This document shows, in pieces, positions 17,231-26,580 of a DNA stretch of 64,000 nucleotides. The stretch spans positions 113,282 to 177,281 of the forward strand of contig CAWERB010000019.1 of NCBI GenBank assembly GCA_963811335.1, read 5' to 3'. Position 1 is the first letter of the stretch. Each line of letters begins with the position of its first letter. The translations under genes and the position numbers were made by a program. Source of the DNA: Trebonia sp963811335 (lineage in GTDB: Bacteria > Actinomycetota > Actinomycetes > Streptosporangiales > Streptosporangiaceae). The notes below the pieces were generated by a model. That model had not been told where the DNA came from. It worked only from the letters and a program-made list of their open reading frames with translations, and did not search any database.

Positions 17231-19982
17231 ATGGTCGGTAACGACAGCCGGAGCCTCGCGCCAGCGCTTGCGGCCAGCGACGCACCACCACAGTCCAGTC
17301 CACGGAACGTCCTGCGGCCGGCCCGGACGCCCAGCCCCTTGCACCTGCGGAACTGGCGGGTGCGGTGGCGGGTGCTTGCCCTGGTCCTGGTGCCCACGGT
17401 GGCGGCGCTGACGCTCGGCGCGCTCCGGGTCCAGGCGGCGAGCGACACCGCGGCCACGGCCTCGCGCACCGCGCAGCTCGGCGCGCTCGGCAGTGCGATC
17501 ACCGCGCTCGCGGAGTCCGTCGAGGACGAGCGGGACCTCACCGCGGGCTACATCGCGGCGCACCAGGGAGGCCAGGCCAAGCTGACCGCGAGCCTGTTCG
17601 GTCAGCTCAACCACCAGTACGCGGTGACCGCGGCGGACATCGCCACCGTGCGGGCGCTGGCCGCGCGGATCAACCCGTCGTACCCGGCCGCCGCCCAGGC
17701 GGACCTCAACTCCGCCCTGAGCAGCCTGGCCGCGCTTCCTGAGCTGCACGCCCTCGCGCACAGCCAGATCACGACGCTGCCGGAGATCGGTCACTACTCC
17801 AGCGTCATCGCGCCCCTGCTCGCCTTCGACCACGACATCGCGGCAGGCAGTCCGAGCGCGCCGCTGGCGCAGACGGTCACCTCCATCGATGCGCTCGCCC
17901 AGGTGGAAGAGGAGACCTCGCAGCAGCGCGCCGTCCTGTATGCGGCGCTGATCGAGGGCAAGTTCGAGCCAGGTGCGCTTAACGCCCTCATCGGGGCGCA
18001 GTCGAGCCAGGCGAGCGCGCTGACATCCTTCCGGGCGGTGGCGGGGAACCTGCCGTCGTACATCCCGGGCACCGGGCTGAACCCCCTCGTCAGCGAGGCA
18101 CAGCAGTTCAACGACGTCGTAGCGGGGCCCGAGGCCGACGCCGCGCTCGCGATTGAGCTTGACGCCAGCGTGGCCGCACAGAACGGCCAGTCGCTGACCA
18201 AGGCCACGCACGGGACCGGAGGCGCGCTTGGCTGGTACCAGGACATGTCGTTCACGCTGGCCCAGACGCGCACCGTGCTCGGCAACGACCTCGGCTCGGC
18301 CACGACGCAGGCCGCCACGCTGCGGCAGGGCGCGCAGACCTCGGAGCGGCTGACCGGGATCGCGGTGCTCGTGCTGCTGCTGATCGTCTTGGTGATCACG
18401 GTCGTGATGGCCCGCTCCATGATCCTGCCGCTGCGCAGGCTGCGGGCGAGCGCCCTGGACGTGGCGGGCCGCCGCCTGCCGGAGATGGTCAGGCGGCTGT
18501 CCGAGAGTGACCCGGAGGAGGACCAGAGCGTCGAGGTCGAGCCCATCGACATCGACTCGACCGACGAGATCGGCGAGGTGGCCCGCGCGTTCGACCAGGT
18601 GCACAGCGAGGCCGCCAGGCTCGCGGGCGACGAGGCGATGCTGCGGGCGAACCTGAACGCCATGTTCGTGAACCTGTCCCGCCGCAGCCAGACGCTCATC
18701 GAGCGGCAGCTCGGCATCATCGAGTCACTTGAGCAGACCGAGCAGGACTCCAGCCGGCTGAGCAGCCTGTTCCGGCTCGACCACCTGGCGACCCGGATGC
18801 GCCGCAACTCGGAGAACCTGCTGGTGCTCGCCGGGCACGAGGCCCCGCGGAAGTGGACGCAGCCCGTCGCGCTCGTCGACGTGCTCCGCGCCGCCATTTC
18901 CGAGATCGAGCAGTACGACCGGATCACACTCAACGTGCAGTCGGGGCTCGTCATCGCGGGGAAGGCCGCGAGCGACGTCGTGCACCTGGTGGCCGAGCTG
19001 GTGGAGAACGCCACCACGTTCTCACGCAAGGACGCCCAGGTGCACGTCATCGGCCAGCTCCTGGTCAGCGGCGGGGTGCTGATCGACATCACCGACGAGG
19101 GCCTGGGCATCCCCGAGCAAGAGCTGGCCCACGCGAACTGGCGCCTGGACAACCCGCCGGTGATCGACGTCGCGGTATCGCGGCGGATGGGCCTGTTCGT
19201 GGTGGGCCGCCTCGCGGCCAGGCACGGGATCAAGGTCCGGCTACGGCGCGCGCAGAGCGGGGGCCTGTCCGCGCTGATCTGGGTGCCGGAGACGGTGGCG
19301 GAGGCCGACCAGGCCGCGCCCCTCGGCGCCCGCCGCCGCTTCGGCACCGGCGGCCAGCAGGTCGTGATCACCAGCCCTGCGCAGGCGGCGAACGGGGCCA
19401 GGACGCCCGTGATGGGGCTGCGGACCGCGGCCCGCGCGAAGTCCATCTGGTTCGACACCGGGGAAGAAGGGCTCGACCCGAGCCAGGAACCGGAGCCGCC
19501 GGCTCCCGTGGTGACCGTGGAGCCGCCCGTCGCCGAACCGGAGCCGGCCGTGCCCGTGCGCCGCGGCCGCCGAGGCGAGCGACGTGCCTGGCGTGCGGCT
19601 GCCGATCTACGACTCGATCGAGTCGGAGTGGTTCCGACGCGGCAGCACGACCTTCGCCAGGCGCGGGTCAGCGGGCTGGACCTCCCCGGCCGACGAGGGC
19701 TTCCGGCGCGCCGCGGAGACGGTCACCTCCCCGGTCGCTGGGCAGGTAACGAGCGCGGGACTGCCGCTGCGGGTGCCGAGCGCGAACCTCGTACCCGGCT
19801 CGATCGGCGCCCGGACGGCGCCGCAGCGGGCCGGGCAGGCTCCGCCGCCGTCCGACCGGCCCAGCCGGTCGCCGGAGGCGGCCCGGGCCCGGCTGTCGGG
19901 CTTTCAGACGCGCGGCCGGGAAGAGCGCACTGACGCGACCGCGCGGCCGGGAACGCAGTGGCCGGGCAGCGATGAGAAGTAG
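17231..19982 (+). CDS. Membrane sensor histidine kinase with nitrate-sensing-type domain (conservon kinase); one frameshift near the 3' end
   Basis: About 917 residues. A first membrane helix (about 48-66), an extracellular helical sensor of the NIT type with ESVEDERDLTAGYIA, a second helix (about 375-395), a HAMP linker, then an unusual kinase core: RLDHLATRMRRNSENLLVLAG near 515 (His box), LVENATTFS near 590 (N box), DEGLGIP (G1). This is the CvnA-type kinase of actinobacterial conservons, which usually lack a classical receiver partner. A one-base indel around 19545-19575 changes frame; past it the expected tail LPIYDSIESEWF ... LPLRVPSANLVPGS ends at 19982, followed 59 bp later by the roadblock gene. 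Start ATG 17231 has AGAGGGA 10 bases upstream. Confidence 0.87.
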
Positions 19983-20041
19983 GCAAGCACCGCTGGCCGG
20001 CGCGAGCCCTGGCCAGTGGCAGCGATCGATAAGGAGCGCGG

Positions 20042-20440
20042 GTGAGCGCGACGGAGCATACCGTGCAAGACCTTGACTGGCTGGTTACCGACTTCGTGGA
20101 GCGGGTCAGGGACGTGGCGCACGCGGTGGTGGTATCCGCCGACGGGCTTGCGCTGGCGTTCAATACCAGGTTCCCCCGCGATCACGCCGACCAGCTGGCC
20201 GCGGTCACCGCGGGGCTGGCGAGCCTCACGATGGGCGCGGCGCGCGTGTTCCAGGGGGGCCGGGTGATCCAGACGGCCGTGGAGATGGAGGCCGGGCTGT
20301 TCGTGGTCATGACGATCAGCAACGGCTCGAGCCTGGCCGTGCTCGCCGCGGCCGAGTGCGACCTAGGCCTCATCGCATACGAGATGGGCCTGCTCGTCGA
20401 GCGGGTCGGGCGCGAGCTGACCCCGGCCAAGCGCCAGTGA
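20042..20440 (+). CDS. Roadblock/LC7-domain protein (CvnB-like)
   Basis: 132 residues from GTG 20042, with AAGGAGCG upstream. The single roadblock/LC7 domain has the usual pattern: LDWLVTDFVERV, VVVSADGLALAF, ADQLAAVTAGLASL, VVMTISNGSSLAVLA. In conservons this protein acts with the kinase and a small GTPase, probably as a GTPase regulator. Here the DUF742 (CvnC) and GTPase (CvnD) genes normally next in line are absent: the next gene is a LysR regulator on the other strand, whose 3' end overlaps this one by 78 bp. Confidence 0.9.
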   Translation: MSATEHTVQDLDWLVTDFVERVRDVAHAVVVSADGLALAFNTRFPRDHADQLAAVTAGLASLTMGAARVFQGGRVIQTAVEMEAGLFVVMTISNGSSLAVLAAAECDLGLIAYEMGLLVERVGRELTPAKRQ

Positions 20441-21346
20441 CCCGAGAGAGCCGAGGATGACGGCGCGGAACCAGGACAGGGCGGGATCGGTGGCGTGCAT
20501 GGGATGCCACCAGGCGAGCTCGACGAGCTCGACGGTTCCGAACGGGGGCTCGGTGACCGTGACCCCGGCCGCGCCGCTCACCCGGCGGGCGAGGCGCTCA
20601 GGGACGGCGGCCACCAGGTCGGTCCCGGCGACCAGGAACGGCAGCGGCAGCCAGCCGCCCGTGGTGAGGACCACGTTCGGGGTGACGCCGATCCGGTCGA
20701 GCGCCGCCGTGACCAGCTGCGCCTGCGGCAGCCTGGTCGCCGCGTGCGGCAGCGTGGCCAGGTCCTCGGCGGTGAGGCGGCCCGTACCGTCAGCACTGGC
20801 GCGCAGCCGCGGGTTGGCCGGGTCGGCAACGTACACGACCCGGTCCCGCACCAGCTCCTCCGGGTCGCCGTCGGGGCGGAACCCTTCCGGTGCGATAAGG
20901 ACGTCGTACGCCAGCACGTTCTGCCCGGTCTCCAGGAGCGTGGTGGTGATCGGCCACGTTTCGAGCCGCACCCAGGGGGCCAGCTCATGCACCCGACGGA
21001 GCACCCCGCCAAGCGCGAGGATGGACTGCGCCGAGATCGCGATGGAGAACCGGCGCCGGCTGCTGGCCGGATCGAACTCGGCGGGCAGGCTGAGCGTCCG
21101 CTCGACCTGCCCGAGCGCCTCCCGTGCGGCGGGCAGCAGGCCGCTGGCCATCGGGGTGAGCCGGTACTCGCGCCCGGACCTGACCAGCAGCTCGTCGCCG
21201 AAGTGCTGGCGGAGCCGGGCGAGGGCGCCGCTCATCGTCGGCTGGCTGAGCCGCAGCCGCTCACCCGCCCGCGTCACATTGCGGTGTTCGAGTAGCGCGC
21301 CGAGCACAGCCAGGAGGTTGACGTCGATGCCAGCCGCGCTCGTCAC
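20363..21346 (-). CDS. LysR-family transcriptional regulator
   Basis: About 327 residues from GTG 21346 (VTSAAGIDVNLLAVL). The N-terminal winged helix-turn-helix is clear (EHRNVTRAGERLRLSQPTMSGALARLR), followed by an effector-binding domain of the NodD/LinR-like subgroup. An upstream ATG at 21406 would place the palindrome at 21380-21395 inside the gene, so I prefer the later start. The C-terminal ~26 residues overlap the roadblock gene in antisense. It is strongly similar to the divergent LysR at 21454: VVLTTGGWLPLPFLVAGTD is identical in both, so they are recent paralogues. Confidence 0.85.
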   Translation of the reverse strand: MTSAAGIDVNLLAVLGALLEHRNVTRAGERLRLSQPTMSGALARLRQHFGDELLVRSGREYRLTPMASGLLPAAREALGQVERTLSLPAEFDPASSRRRFSIAISAQSILALGGVLRRVHELAPWVRLETWPITTTLLETGQNVLAYDVLIAPEGFRPDGDPEELVRDRVVYVADPANPRLRASADGTGRLTAEDLATLPHAATRLPQAQLVTAALDRIGVTPNVVLTTGGWLPLPFLVAGTDLVAAVPERLARRVSGAAGVTVTEPPFGTVELVELAWWHPMHATDPALSWFRAVILGSLGSLALGRGQLAPDPLDEQAHLVCDEA

Positions 21347-21379
21347 CGTAAATTCCTTCCAATCGCAAACATTCACAAA

Positions 21380-21395
21380 TAGGTACTTATACCTA
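21380..21395. promoter_or_regulatory. Candidate LysR operator (palindrome)
   Basis: TAGGTA-CTTA-TACCTA, a perfect 6-bp inverted repeat with a 4-bp centre, in the A/T-rich gap between the two divergent LysR genes. Its outer T and A fit the LysR T-N11-A idea only loosely. Function is inferred from place and symmetry. Confidence 0.45.
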
Positions 21396-21453
21396 CTTTT
21401 AACCATATCATTTGTCCAGGTGATTACGGTCCGAGATCGACGGGGGTCACTGA

Positions 21454-22422
21454 ATGGCGCTCGGTGGCATCGACCTGAACCTGCTTGTCGTCCTGCAAGC
21501 GCTACTTGAGGAGGGCAACGTCACGCGCGCGGGCGTGCGCCTGGGCATGCCGCAGCCCGCGGTCAGCAACGCCCTCGCCCGCTTGCGCAGGCACTACCGG
21601 GACGAGCTGCTGCTCCGGGCGGGCAACGGCTACGACCTCACCCCGCTGGCCCGCTCGCTGCTGCCCGCGGTGCAGGAGTCCACCCGGCTAATCGGGCGCA
21701 CGTTCGGCCCCGGGCAGCCCGGCCAGCCGCCGGTCGGCGACCGGGTGTTTGCCATCTGCCTTTCCGACTACTCGATGACCGTGCTCGGCGAGCCGCTGGT
21801 GCGGCGGGTCCACGACCTCGCGCCCGACGCGCGGATTGCGCTGCGCCTGGCCGCCGGGGAACTGGCGGACACCGACCGCGGCCTGCTGGGTCACGACCTG
21901 CTGATCGGGCCGCCGCGGCTGCAGCAGGCGGGCCAGCCCGAGGTGATCGTGCGGGACCGCCTGGTGTACGTCGCCGACCCGGGCAATCCGCGGCTGCGCG
22001 TCAGTGCCGACGGTACGTGCCGCCTGACCGCCGAGGACCTGGCCGCGCTGCCGCACGCCGCCGCCCGGTTTCCCGACCCGGGGTCTGATCCCGCGCTGAT
22101 GGCGCTGCTGCGCCGGGGCATCACCCCGAACGTGGTCCTCACCACGGGCGGCTGGCTGCCGCTGCCGTTCCTTGTCGCCGGGACCGACCTGGTGGCCGCC
22201 ATACCTGAGCGCCTCGCCCGCCGGACGGGAGCCGCGGCGGGGGTGCGGATCATCGAGCCGCCGTTCGGGATGATCGAGCTGGTCGAGGCCGCCTGGTGGC
22301 ATCCGCTGCACGCCACCGACCTGGCCCTCACCTGGCTGCGCGGGATCGTGACGGAGGTGGCGGCGACACTGCCGCCCGTCCTCAGCCTCCCCGGGCAGCG
22401 CCGGTCGCAGGACGTCACCTGA
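21454..22422 (+). CDS. LysR-family transcriptional regulator (paralogue of its divergent neighbour)
   Basis: 322 residues. Helix-turn-helix EEGNVTRAGVRLGMPQPAVSNALARLR at 18-45, then the co-inducer domain with the same blocks as the neighbour (VVLTTGGWLPLPFLVAGTD, AWWHPLHATD, PERLARR). It differs from its paralogue mainly in the hinge and first co-inducer half. Divergent arrangement with only about 107 bp between starts suggests mutual or auto-regulation. No catabolic gene set is directly adjacent, so the target is unknown; the PfkB and GH4 genes are the nearest enzyme genes downstream. Confidence 0.85.
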   Translation: MALGGIDLNLLVVLQALLEEGNVTRAGVRLGMPQPAVSNALARLRRHYRDELLLRAGNGYDLTPLARSLLPAVQESTRLIGRTFGPGQPGQPPVGDRVFAICLSDYSMTVLGEPLVRRVHDLAPDARIALRLAAGELADTDRGLLGHDLLIGPPRLQQAGQPEVIVRDRLVYVADPGNPRLRVSADGTCRLTAEDLAALPHAAARFPDPGSDPALMALLRRGITPNVVLTTGGWLPLPFLVAGTDLVAAIPERLARRTGAAAGVRIIEPPFGMIELVEAAWWHPLHATDLALTWLRGIVTEVAATLPPVLSLPGQRRSQDVT

Positions 22423-22433
22423 CCGGCGGGCCT

Positions 22434-22468
22434 CGCCCGGCGGGCTGGCCTACCCCGCCCGCCGGGCG
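22434..22468. terminator. Likely bidirectional terminator
   Basis: 11-bp perfect inverted repeat (CGCCCGGCGGG / CCCGCCGGGCG) with a 13-base loop, lying between the convergent LysR and PfkB genes. No T run, as is common in high-GC actinomycetes. Confidence 0.55.
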
Positions 22469-22470
22469 GC

Positions 22471-23538
22471 CTACCCGCGACGGTGGGCCTCGGCGTCGGA
22501 GGCGCGGGCGATGGTCGCGCGGGCGCGGCGGACCGAAATGCGGCCGGTCGCCGGGAGCACGTCGGAGACGAAGCCGTAGGCCGCGGCGAGCTCGGCGGCG
22601 TGCGCCGAGCCGTCGCCCGCCTTGGCCTGGGTACGGGCGAGCCAGTCGATGATGTCGCCCCAGCCGGGCGCGGCGAGGGAGCCGCCCACGTACTGCACCG
22701 ACAGCGCCGCGCACAGGTTGGCGAACGCGAGCCGCTGCCGCAGCGGCCAGCCGCGCAGCGTGCCGAGCACGAACCCGGCGCCGAACACGTCGCCGGCACC
22801 GGTCGGATCGTGCGCGTTGACCGGCAGCGACGGCACCCACTCCTGCTCGCCGGTGACGGAGTCGATGGCGAGGGCGCCCTGCCCGCCGCAGGTGACCACC
22901 GCGACGGGAACCCGGTCGGCCAGGACGTGCAGCGCGTCGTTCGGGTCGTCGGTGCGGGTGTACGCCATCGCCTCGTCGCTGTTCGGCAGGAAGCAGTAGA
23001 AGTCGTTCAGCTGCTCAAGCAGCACGGGCGACCACTTCTCCTCCTCGTCCCAGCCGGTGTCGGCGAACAGCAGCATCCCGGCCTCGCGCGCCTTGCCGTA
23101 CCACTCGCGCGGCTCGCCATCGAGGTGCGCGAAGCCGATCGCCGCGTCGGGCAGGACCTCTGGCAGTTCGCTGCCCGGCACCGGCGCGGGATGCATGTGC
23201 GTCAGCATGGCGCGGTCCCGCTCGACGACCATGGAGACGGTGACCGGCGAATGCCAGTCGGAGAACCGCTGCGCGTAGGTGAGGTCGACGCCTTCCTGTT
23301 CCGTCAGGGTCGACCAGCAGAAGTCCCCGTACACGTCGTCGCCGAAGGCCGCGGCGAGCGACGTCCGCATCCCGAGGCGGCTGGCGGCGATCGCCAGGTT
23401 CGCGATGCCGCCCGGGCACGACCCCATGCCGGACGCCTGCACCTCGGTACCTCGCAGCGGGAGCGAGGACAGCCCCGTGAAGACGACGTCGAAGAACACC
23501 GTGCCGTTAACAAAAAGGTCGAACGTGTGATCGTGCAT
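22471..23538 (-). CDS. PfkB/ribokinase-family carbohydrate or nucleoside kinase
   Basis: 355 residues from ATG 23538, with GGAGAGG just upstream. The glycine-rich N-terminal signature GSCPGGIANLAIAASRLG and the C-terminal PfkB signature DPTGAGDVFGAGF, with the catalytic Asp and anion hole, are intact. VVTCGGQGALAID is the typical strand before the active site. A longer upstream reading frame is antisense to the GH4 gene and is not real. Divergent from that GH4 gene with 60 bp between starts, so both probably share a promoter region and act on the same sugar. Confidence 0.9.
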   Translation of the reverse strand: MHDHTFDLFVNGTVFFDVVFTGLSSLPLRGTEVQASGMGSCPGGIANLAIAASRLGMRTSLAAAFGDDVYGDFCWSTLTEQEGVDLTYAQRFSDWHSPVTVSMVVERDRAMLTHMHPAPVPGSELPEVLPDAAIGFAHLDGEPREWYGKAREAGMLLFADTGWDEEEKWSPVLLEQLNDFYCFLPNSDEAMAYTRTDDPNDALHVLADRVPVAVVTCGGQGALAIDSVTGEQEWVPSLPVNAHDPTGAGDVFGAGFVLGTLRGWPLRQRLAFANLCAALSVQYVGGSLAAPGWGDIIDWLARTQAKAGDGSAHAAELAAAYGFVSDVLPATGRISVRRARATIARASDAEAHRRG

Positions 23539-23598
23539 CGCCTCTCCTTGGCTGCTGCGCCGACTATCGCACTTGCGGCGGACGGTAGTGTCCGGTGC

Positions 23599-25216
23599 GT
23601 GCGCGTTACCATTCTCGGCGGCGGCGGCTTCCGGGTGCCGCTCATCGCCCGGCAGCTCGCGGTCAGCGGCCTGCCCGTGTCCGCGGTGACCCTGTACGAC
23701 ACTGACCCGGCCCGCCTGGCCGTGATCGCCGACGTGCTGCGCGGCGACCCCGTGCTTACCGGCCCCGTGCTTACCGGCCCCGTGCTTACCGGCCCCGTGC
23801 TTACCGGTCCCGTAGCTACTGGCAGGGCTGGCACCGCCGCGCTGCCGCTGGCCACCGTCACCGAACTCGACGCGGCGCTGCGCGGAGCCGACGTAATATT
23901 CTCCGCCCTGCGGCCGGGTGGCCTGAACGGCCGGGTCAGCGATGAGCGCGCCGCGCTCACCCGCGGGGTGCTCGGTCAGGAGACGGTCGGCGCCGGCGGG
24001 CTTTCTAGTGCCTTCCGCACGGTTCCCGTCGTTTCCGCGCTCGCCCACCGGATCGCCGCCCTCGCGCCTGCGGCCTGGGTGATCTCGATGACCAACCCGG
24101 CGGGCATCGTCACCGAGGTGATGGGCGCGGTGCTCGGCCCGCGGGTGATCGGCGTGTGCGACTCCCCCGTCGGCCTGATCCGCCGCGCGTGCGCCGCTGC
24201 TGGCGTCGACCCTGGGCCGTCCCTCGGCGCGGTGACCGACCGCGTCGACGCCGACTATCTCGGCATCAATCACCTGGGCTGGCTGCGGGCGCTGCGCGTG
24301 TCCGGCACCGACCTGCTGCCGGGGCTGCTGAGTTCCCCTGGGCGGCTTGCGGCGACCGAGGAGGGGCGGCTGTTCGGCGCGGACCTGCTGTCAGCGCTCG
24401 GCGCGATACCGAACGAGTACCTGTACTGGTACTACGCGCACGACGAGGCGCTGCGCGACGTCCTGGCCGCCGGGCGGACCCGCGGCGAGCACGTGCGGGA
24501 GCGGCAGCAGGCGTTCTACGCCGCCGCGGGCTGCCGCGGGTGCCGCGGCCGGCTCGGGTGCCGCGGCCGGCGTGGAATCCGCGCCTTCCTCTGGTGCCGC
24601 GACCGCCTCGCACGCCGCGGGTGCAGTCCCGGTGAGCGCCGCGGGCCTGTGGCAGGCGGCGAACCAGGAGCGCAACCGCAGCTACTTCGCGGAGCTGCGG
24701 ACCGGGGAGCGCGCGGGCGAGCGGGACGAGGCCGACGTGGCGGCGGGCGGCTACGAGTCGGTCGCGATCGCCCTGGCGTCGGCGCTGTGCGGCGGCAGGC
24801 CGGCCCGGCTGATCCTCAACGTGCGGAACGGGGACACGGTTCCGGCGCTCTCGCCGGACACGGTGATCGAGGTGCCCTGCCGGGTCGACGCCGCCGGGGC
24901 GGTCCCGCTGCCCGTGTCGGCGCCAACGGCGCACCAGCTCGGCCTCATGGCGGCGGTGCGCTCAAGCGAGCGGGACATCGCCGACGCGGCGCTGCTCGCG
25001 GCCGGGCTGGCGTCACCCGGCGACGTGGGAGGCACGGCAGGGTCGGCGGCCACGGCCGGGACAGAGGGGACGGCGGAAACCGGGACAGATGCCGCGGCGC
25101 GCGCCGCCTCCCTCGCGCTGCGCGCGTTCGCTACCCACCCCCTGGTCGGCTCGCTCGACGCGGCGCGGTCGCTCGCCGCCGTTCTTCTCACCAGGGACGG
25201 CCTCCCCACCAGGTAA
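23599..25216 (+). CDS. Family 4 glycosidase (6-phospho-beta-glucosidase/alpha-galactosidase type); one frameshift and a pentapeptide repeat
   Basis: Starts at GTG 23599 (VRVTILGGGGFRVPLI). GH4 enzymes hydrolyse glycosides by an NAD+- and metal-dependent redox route. Seen: N-terminal Rossmann glycine motif, VIFSALRPGG, ISMTNPAGIVTEV, VIGVCDSPVGL (metal Cys) and INHLGWLR (metal His). Between residues about 50 and 75 there is an inserted PVLTG repeat encoded by 15-bp units. Around 24520-24580 the frame changes inside a Gly/Ala-rich GC stretch; the C-terminal half then continues with LWQAANQERNRSYFAEL and PARLILNVRNGDTVPAL, usual GH4 features, to a stop at 25216. An Ala/Gly/Thr-rich linker near 25010-25100 is also unusual. 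Confidence 0.82.
23749..23823. repeat. 15-bp tandem repeat (four perfect copies plus one degenerate) in the GH4 gene
   Basis: Repeated unit CCGTGCTTACCGGCC, in frame, encodes PVLTG. Four copies are perfect, the fifth reads PVATG. It sits in the segment after the first Rossmann helix, where other GH4 proteins have no such insert. Confidence 0.85.
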
Positions 25217-25503
25217 GCGAACACCGGGACCGGCGACGCGGGCTCGTCCGATGGGCATGAGGTTGCTCCCCGCTGCGGCCGACGGCCGGGCTGACCGCGT
25301 GGGCGTCCCGGACTCTGACGTTTCCCGGCTGCCGCGCGGCTGCCGGACGCGCCGGATGTGCGGTCGTGCCCGCGCCCTCACCGAATGCTCATGCGCCACA
25401 CGCGGCATCCGCGCCCGGCACCGGGACCAGCGAGCGGGACGCATTTAATTCCGCCGCGGGCCGTCGCGCGGAAGTCCGTCCACTGGCCCGCGGCGCGACG
25501 ATG

Positions 25504-26580
25504 CTAACCCGTCACTGGAAGGTTACTGATGGAAGGAACAGGCGACGGTGCTGGCCCGGGAGCCGGGCCAGGCGGCGTCGGCGGGGGCGGAGTCGGGGTC
25601 CTGGTTGGCCGCGGGCTGGTCGGCGGCCCAGTAGTCGGCGGCGGGCTCGTCGGCGGCCCGGTAGTCGGCGGCGGGCTCGTCGGCGGCCCAGTAGTCGGCG
25701 GCGGGCTCGTCGGCGGCCCAGTAGTCGGCGGCGGACTGGTCGGCGGCCCAGTAGTCGGCGGCGGGCTCGTCGGCGGCCCAGTAGTCGGCGGCGGGCTCGT
25801 CGGCGGGGTGATCGCGCAGGTAGGCACGGCGATCGTGTCGTCGTCGAGGGTCACTGCCCCGTTTCTGGCCAGTGCGCGCCCGTCGATGACGTCCCCGGTC
25901 TGGACCGAGATCGAGGTCAGGGCCAGGACGGTGCCGGTGAAGGAGGAACTCGTTCCGAGGGTCGCGGAACTGCCCACCTGCCAGAAGACGTGGCAGGCCT
26001 GGGCGCCGTTGGTGAGGGTGACGCTGCTGGCCGAGTCGGTGATCAGCGTCGACGGGGCCTGGAAGATGAAGACCGCGTTCGGGTCGCCGCCCGCGTCCAG
26101 GGTTAGCGAACCGCCGACGTCCAGCGAGGAAGAGGCCTTGTACACGCCGGGCGCGAGTGTCTGGCCGGCGCCGATGAAGGCGGGGACGTTAGCGGTCGGG
26201 CTGCGCCCGGCGGCGTCGTTGTACGCGGTAGTCAGGTCAGACTGTGCGCCGGCGGCGACGCCGTCGGCGCTGTGTATGGTGCCGCTGACCACGATGCCTG
26301 GCGGGAAACCGGTCACCGCGGTGCCCGGGCTCACGCCGAGGTCACCGCTGACCGCGCTCGGGCCGGTGTTGGTGACCGTTTGCCCGGCCAGGACCGCGAA
26401 GCTGCTGGCCGTCCCTAGGTCCACCGGGGCCGTCGCGGCGCCGGCGGACTGGCCGACGACGAACACGGCGACGGCGCCCGCCGCGACCGCCGCGACCGCG
26501 ACCGCCGCGACCGCGGAGCCCCCGGACAGCCAGGCGTAGCGTGGCCGCCGGCGCGCGGCCTTCCTGCTGGTAATAGGCAT
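25504..26580 (-). CDS. Secreted ice-binding-domain (DUF3494) protein with Pro/Thr repeat tail
   Basis: 358 residues from ATG 26580, which has GAAGGG 9 bases upstream (GTG 26589 is too close to it). Arg-rich start and hydrophobic stretch with ...QSAGAATA form a signal peptide. The DUF3494 ice-binding domain follows (about 50-255): LGTASSFAVLAGQTVTNTG, SGDLGVSPGTAVTGFPPG, LAPGVYKASSSLDVGG, NAVFIFQ and CHVFWQVGSSATLG are textbook blocks. Then six to seven TSPPPTTGPP repeats, a Pro-rich stretch and a terminal LPVTG. The LPxTG sortase motif is followed at once by the stop, without the usual membrane helix and basic tail. Many DUF3494 proteins have functions other than freeze protection, such as adhesion. 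Confidence 0.87.
   Translation of the reverse strand: MPITSRKAARRRPRYAWLSGGSAVAAVAVAAVAAGAVAVFVVGQSAGAATAPVDLGTASSFAVLAGQTVTNTGPSAVSGDLGVSPGTAVTGFPPGIVVSGTIHSADGVAAGAQSDLTTAYNDAAGRSPTANVPAFIGAGQTLAPGVYKASSSLDVGGSLTLDAGGDPNAVFIFQAPSTLITDSASSVTLTNGAQACHVFWQVGSSATLGTSSSFTGTVLALTSISVQTGDVIDGRALARNGAVTLDDDTIAVPTCAITPPTSPPPTTGPPTSPPPTTGPPTSPPPTTGPPTSPPPTTGPPTSPPPTTGPPTSPPPTTGPPTSPRPTRTPTPPPPTPPGPAPGPAPSPVPSISNLPVTG
25617..25805. repeat. 30-bp tandem repeats encoding TSPPPTTGPP
   Basis: About six near-identical 30-bp units in the 3' part of the ice-binding-domain gene. They are in frame, differ at a few third positions, and encode a wall-spanning type Pro/Thr stalk. Confidence 0.85.

Noticed and set aside
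17087..19458. Two frames of over 500 residues opposite the histidine kinase
   Set aside because: High GC content keeps antisense frames open; they show no domains while the sense strand has a complete kinase.
25617..25805. Regular 30-bp repeats considered as a CRISPR array
   Set aside because: Units are directly adjacent without spacers, in frame, and encode the Pro/Thr stalk.
25529..26539. 336-residue rightward frame with Gly/Val repeats
   Set aside because: Mirror of the ice-binding-domain gene and its Pro/Thr repeats, without a domain of its own.
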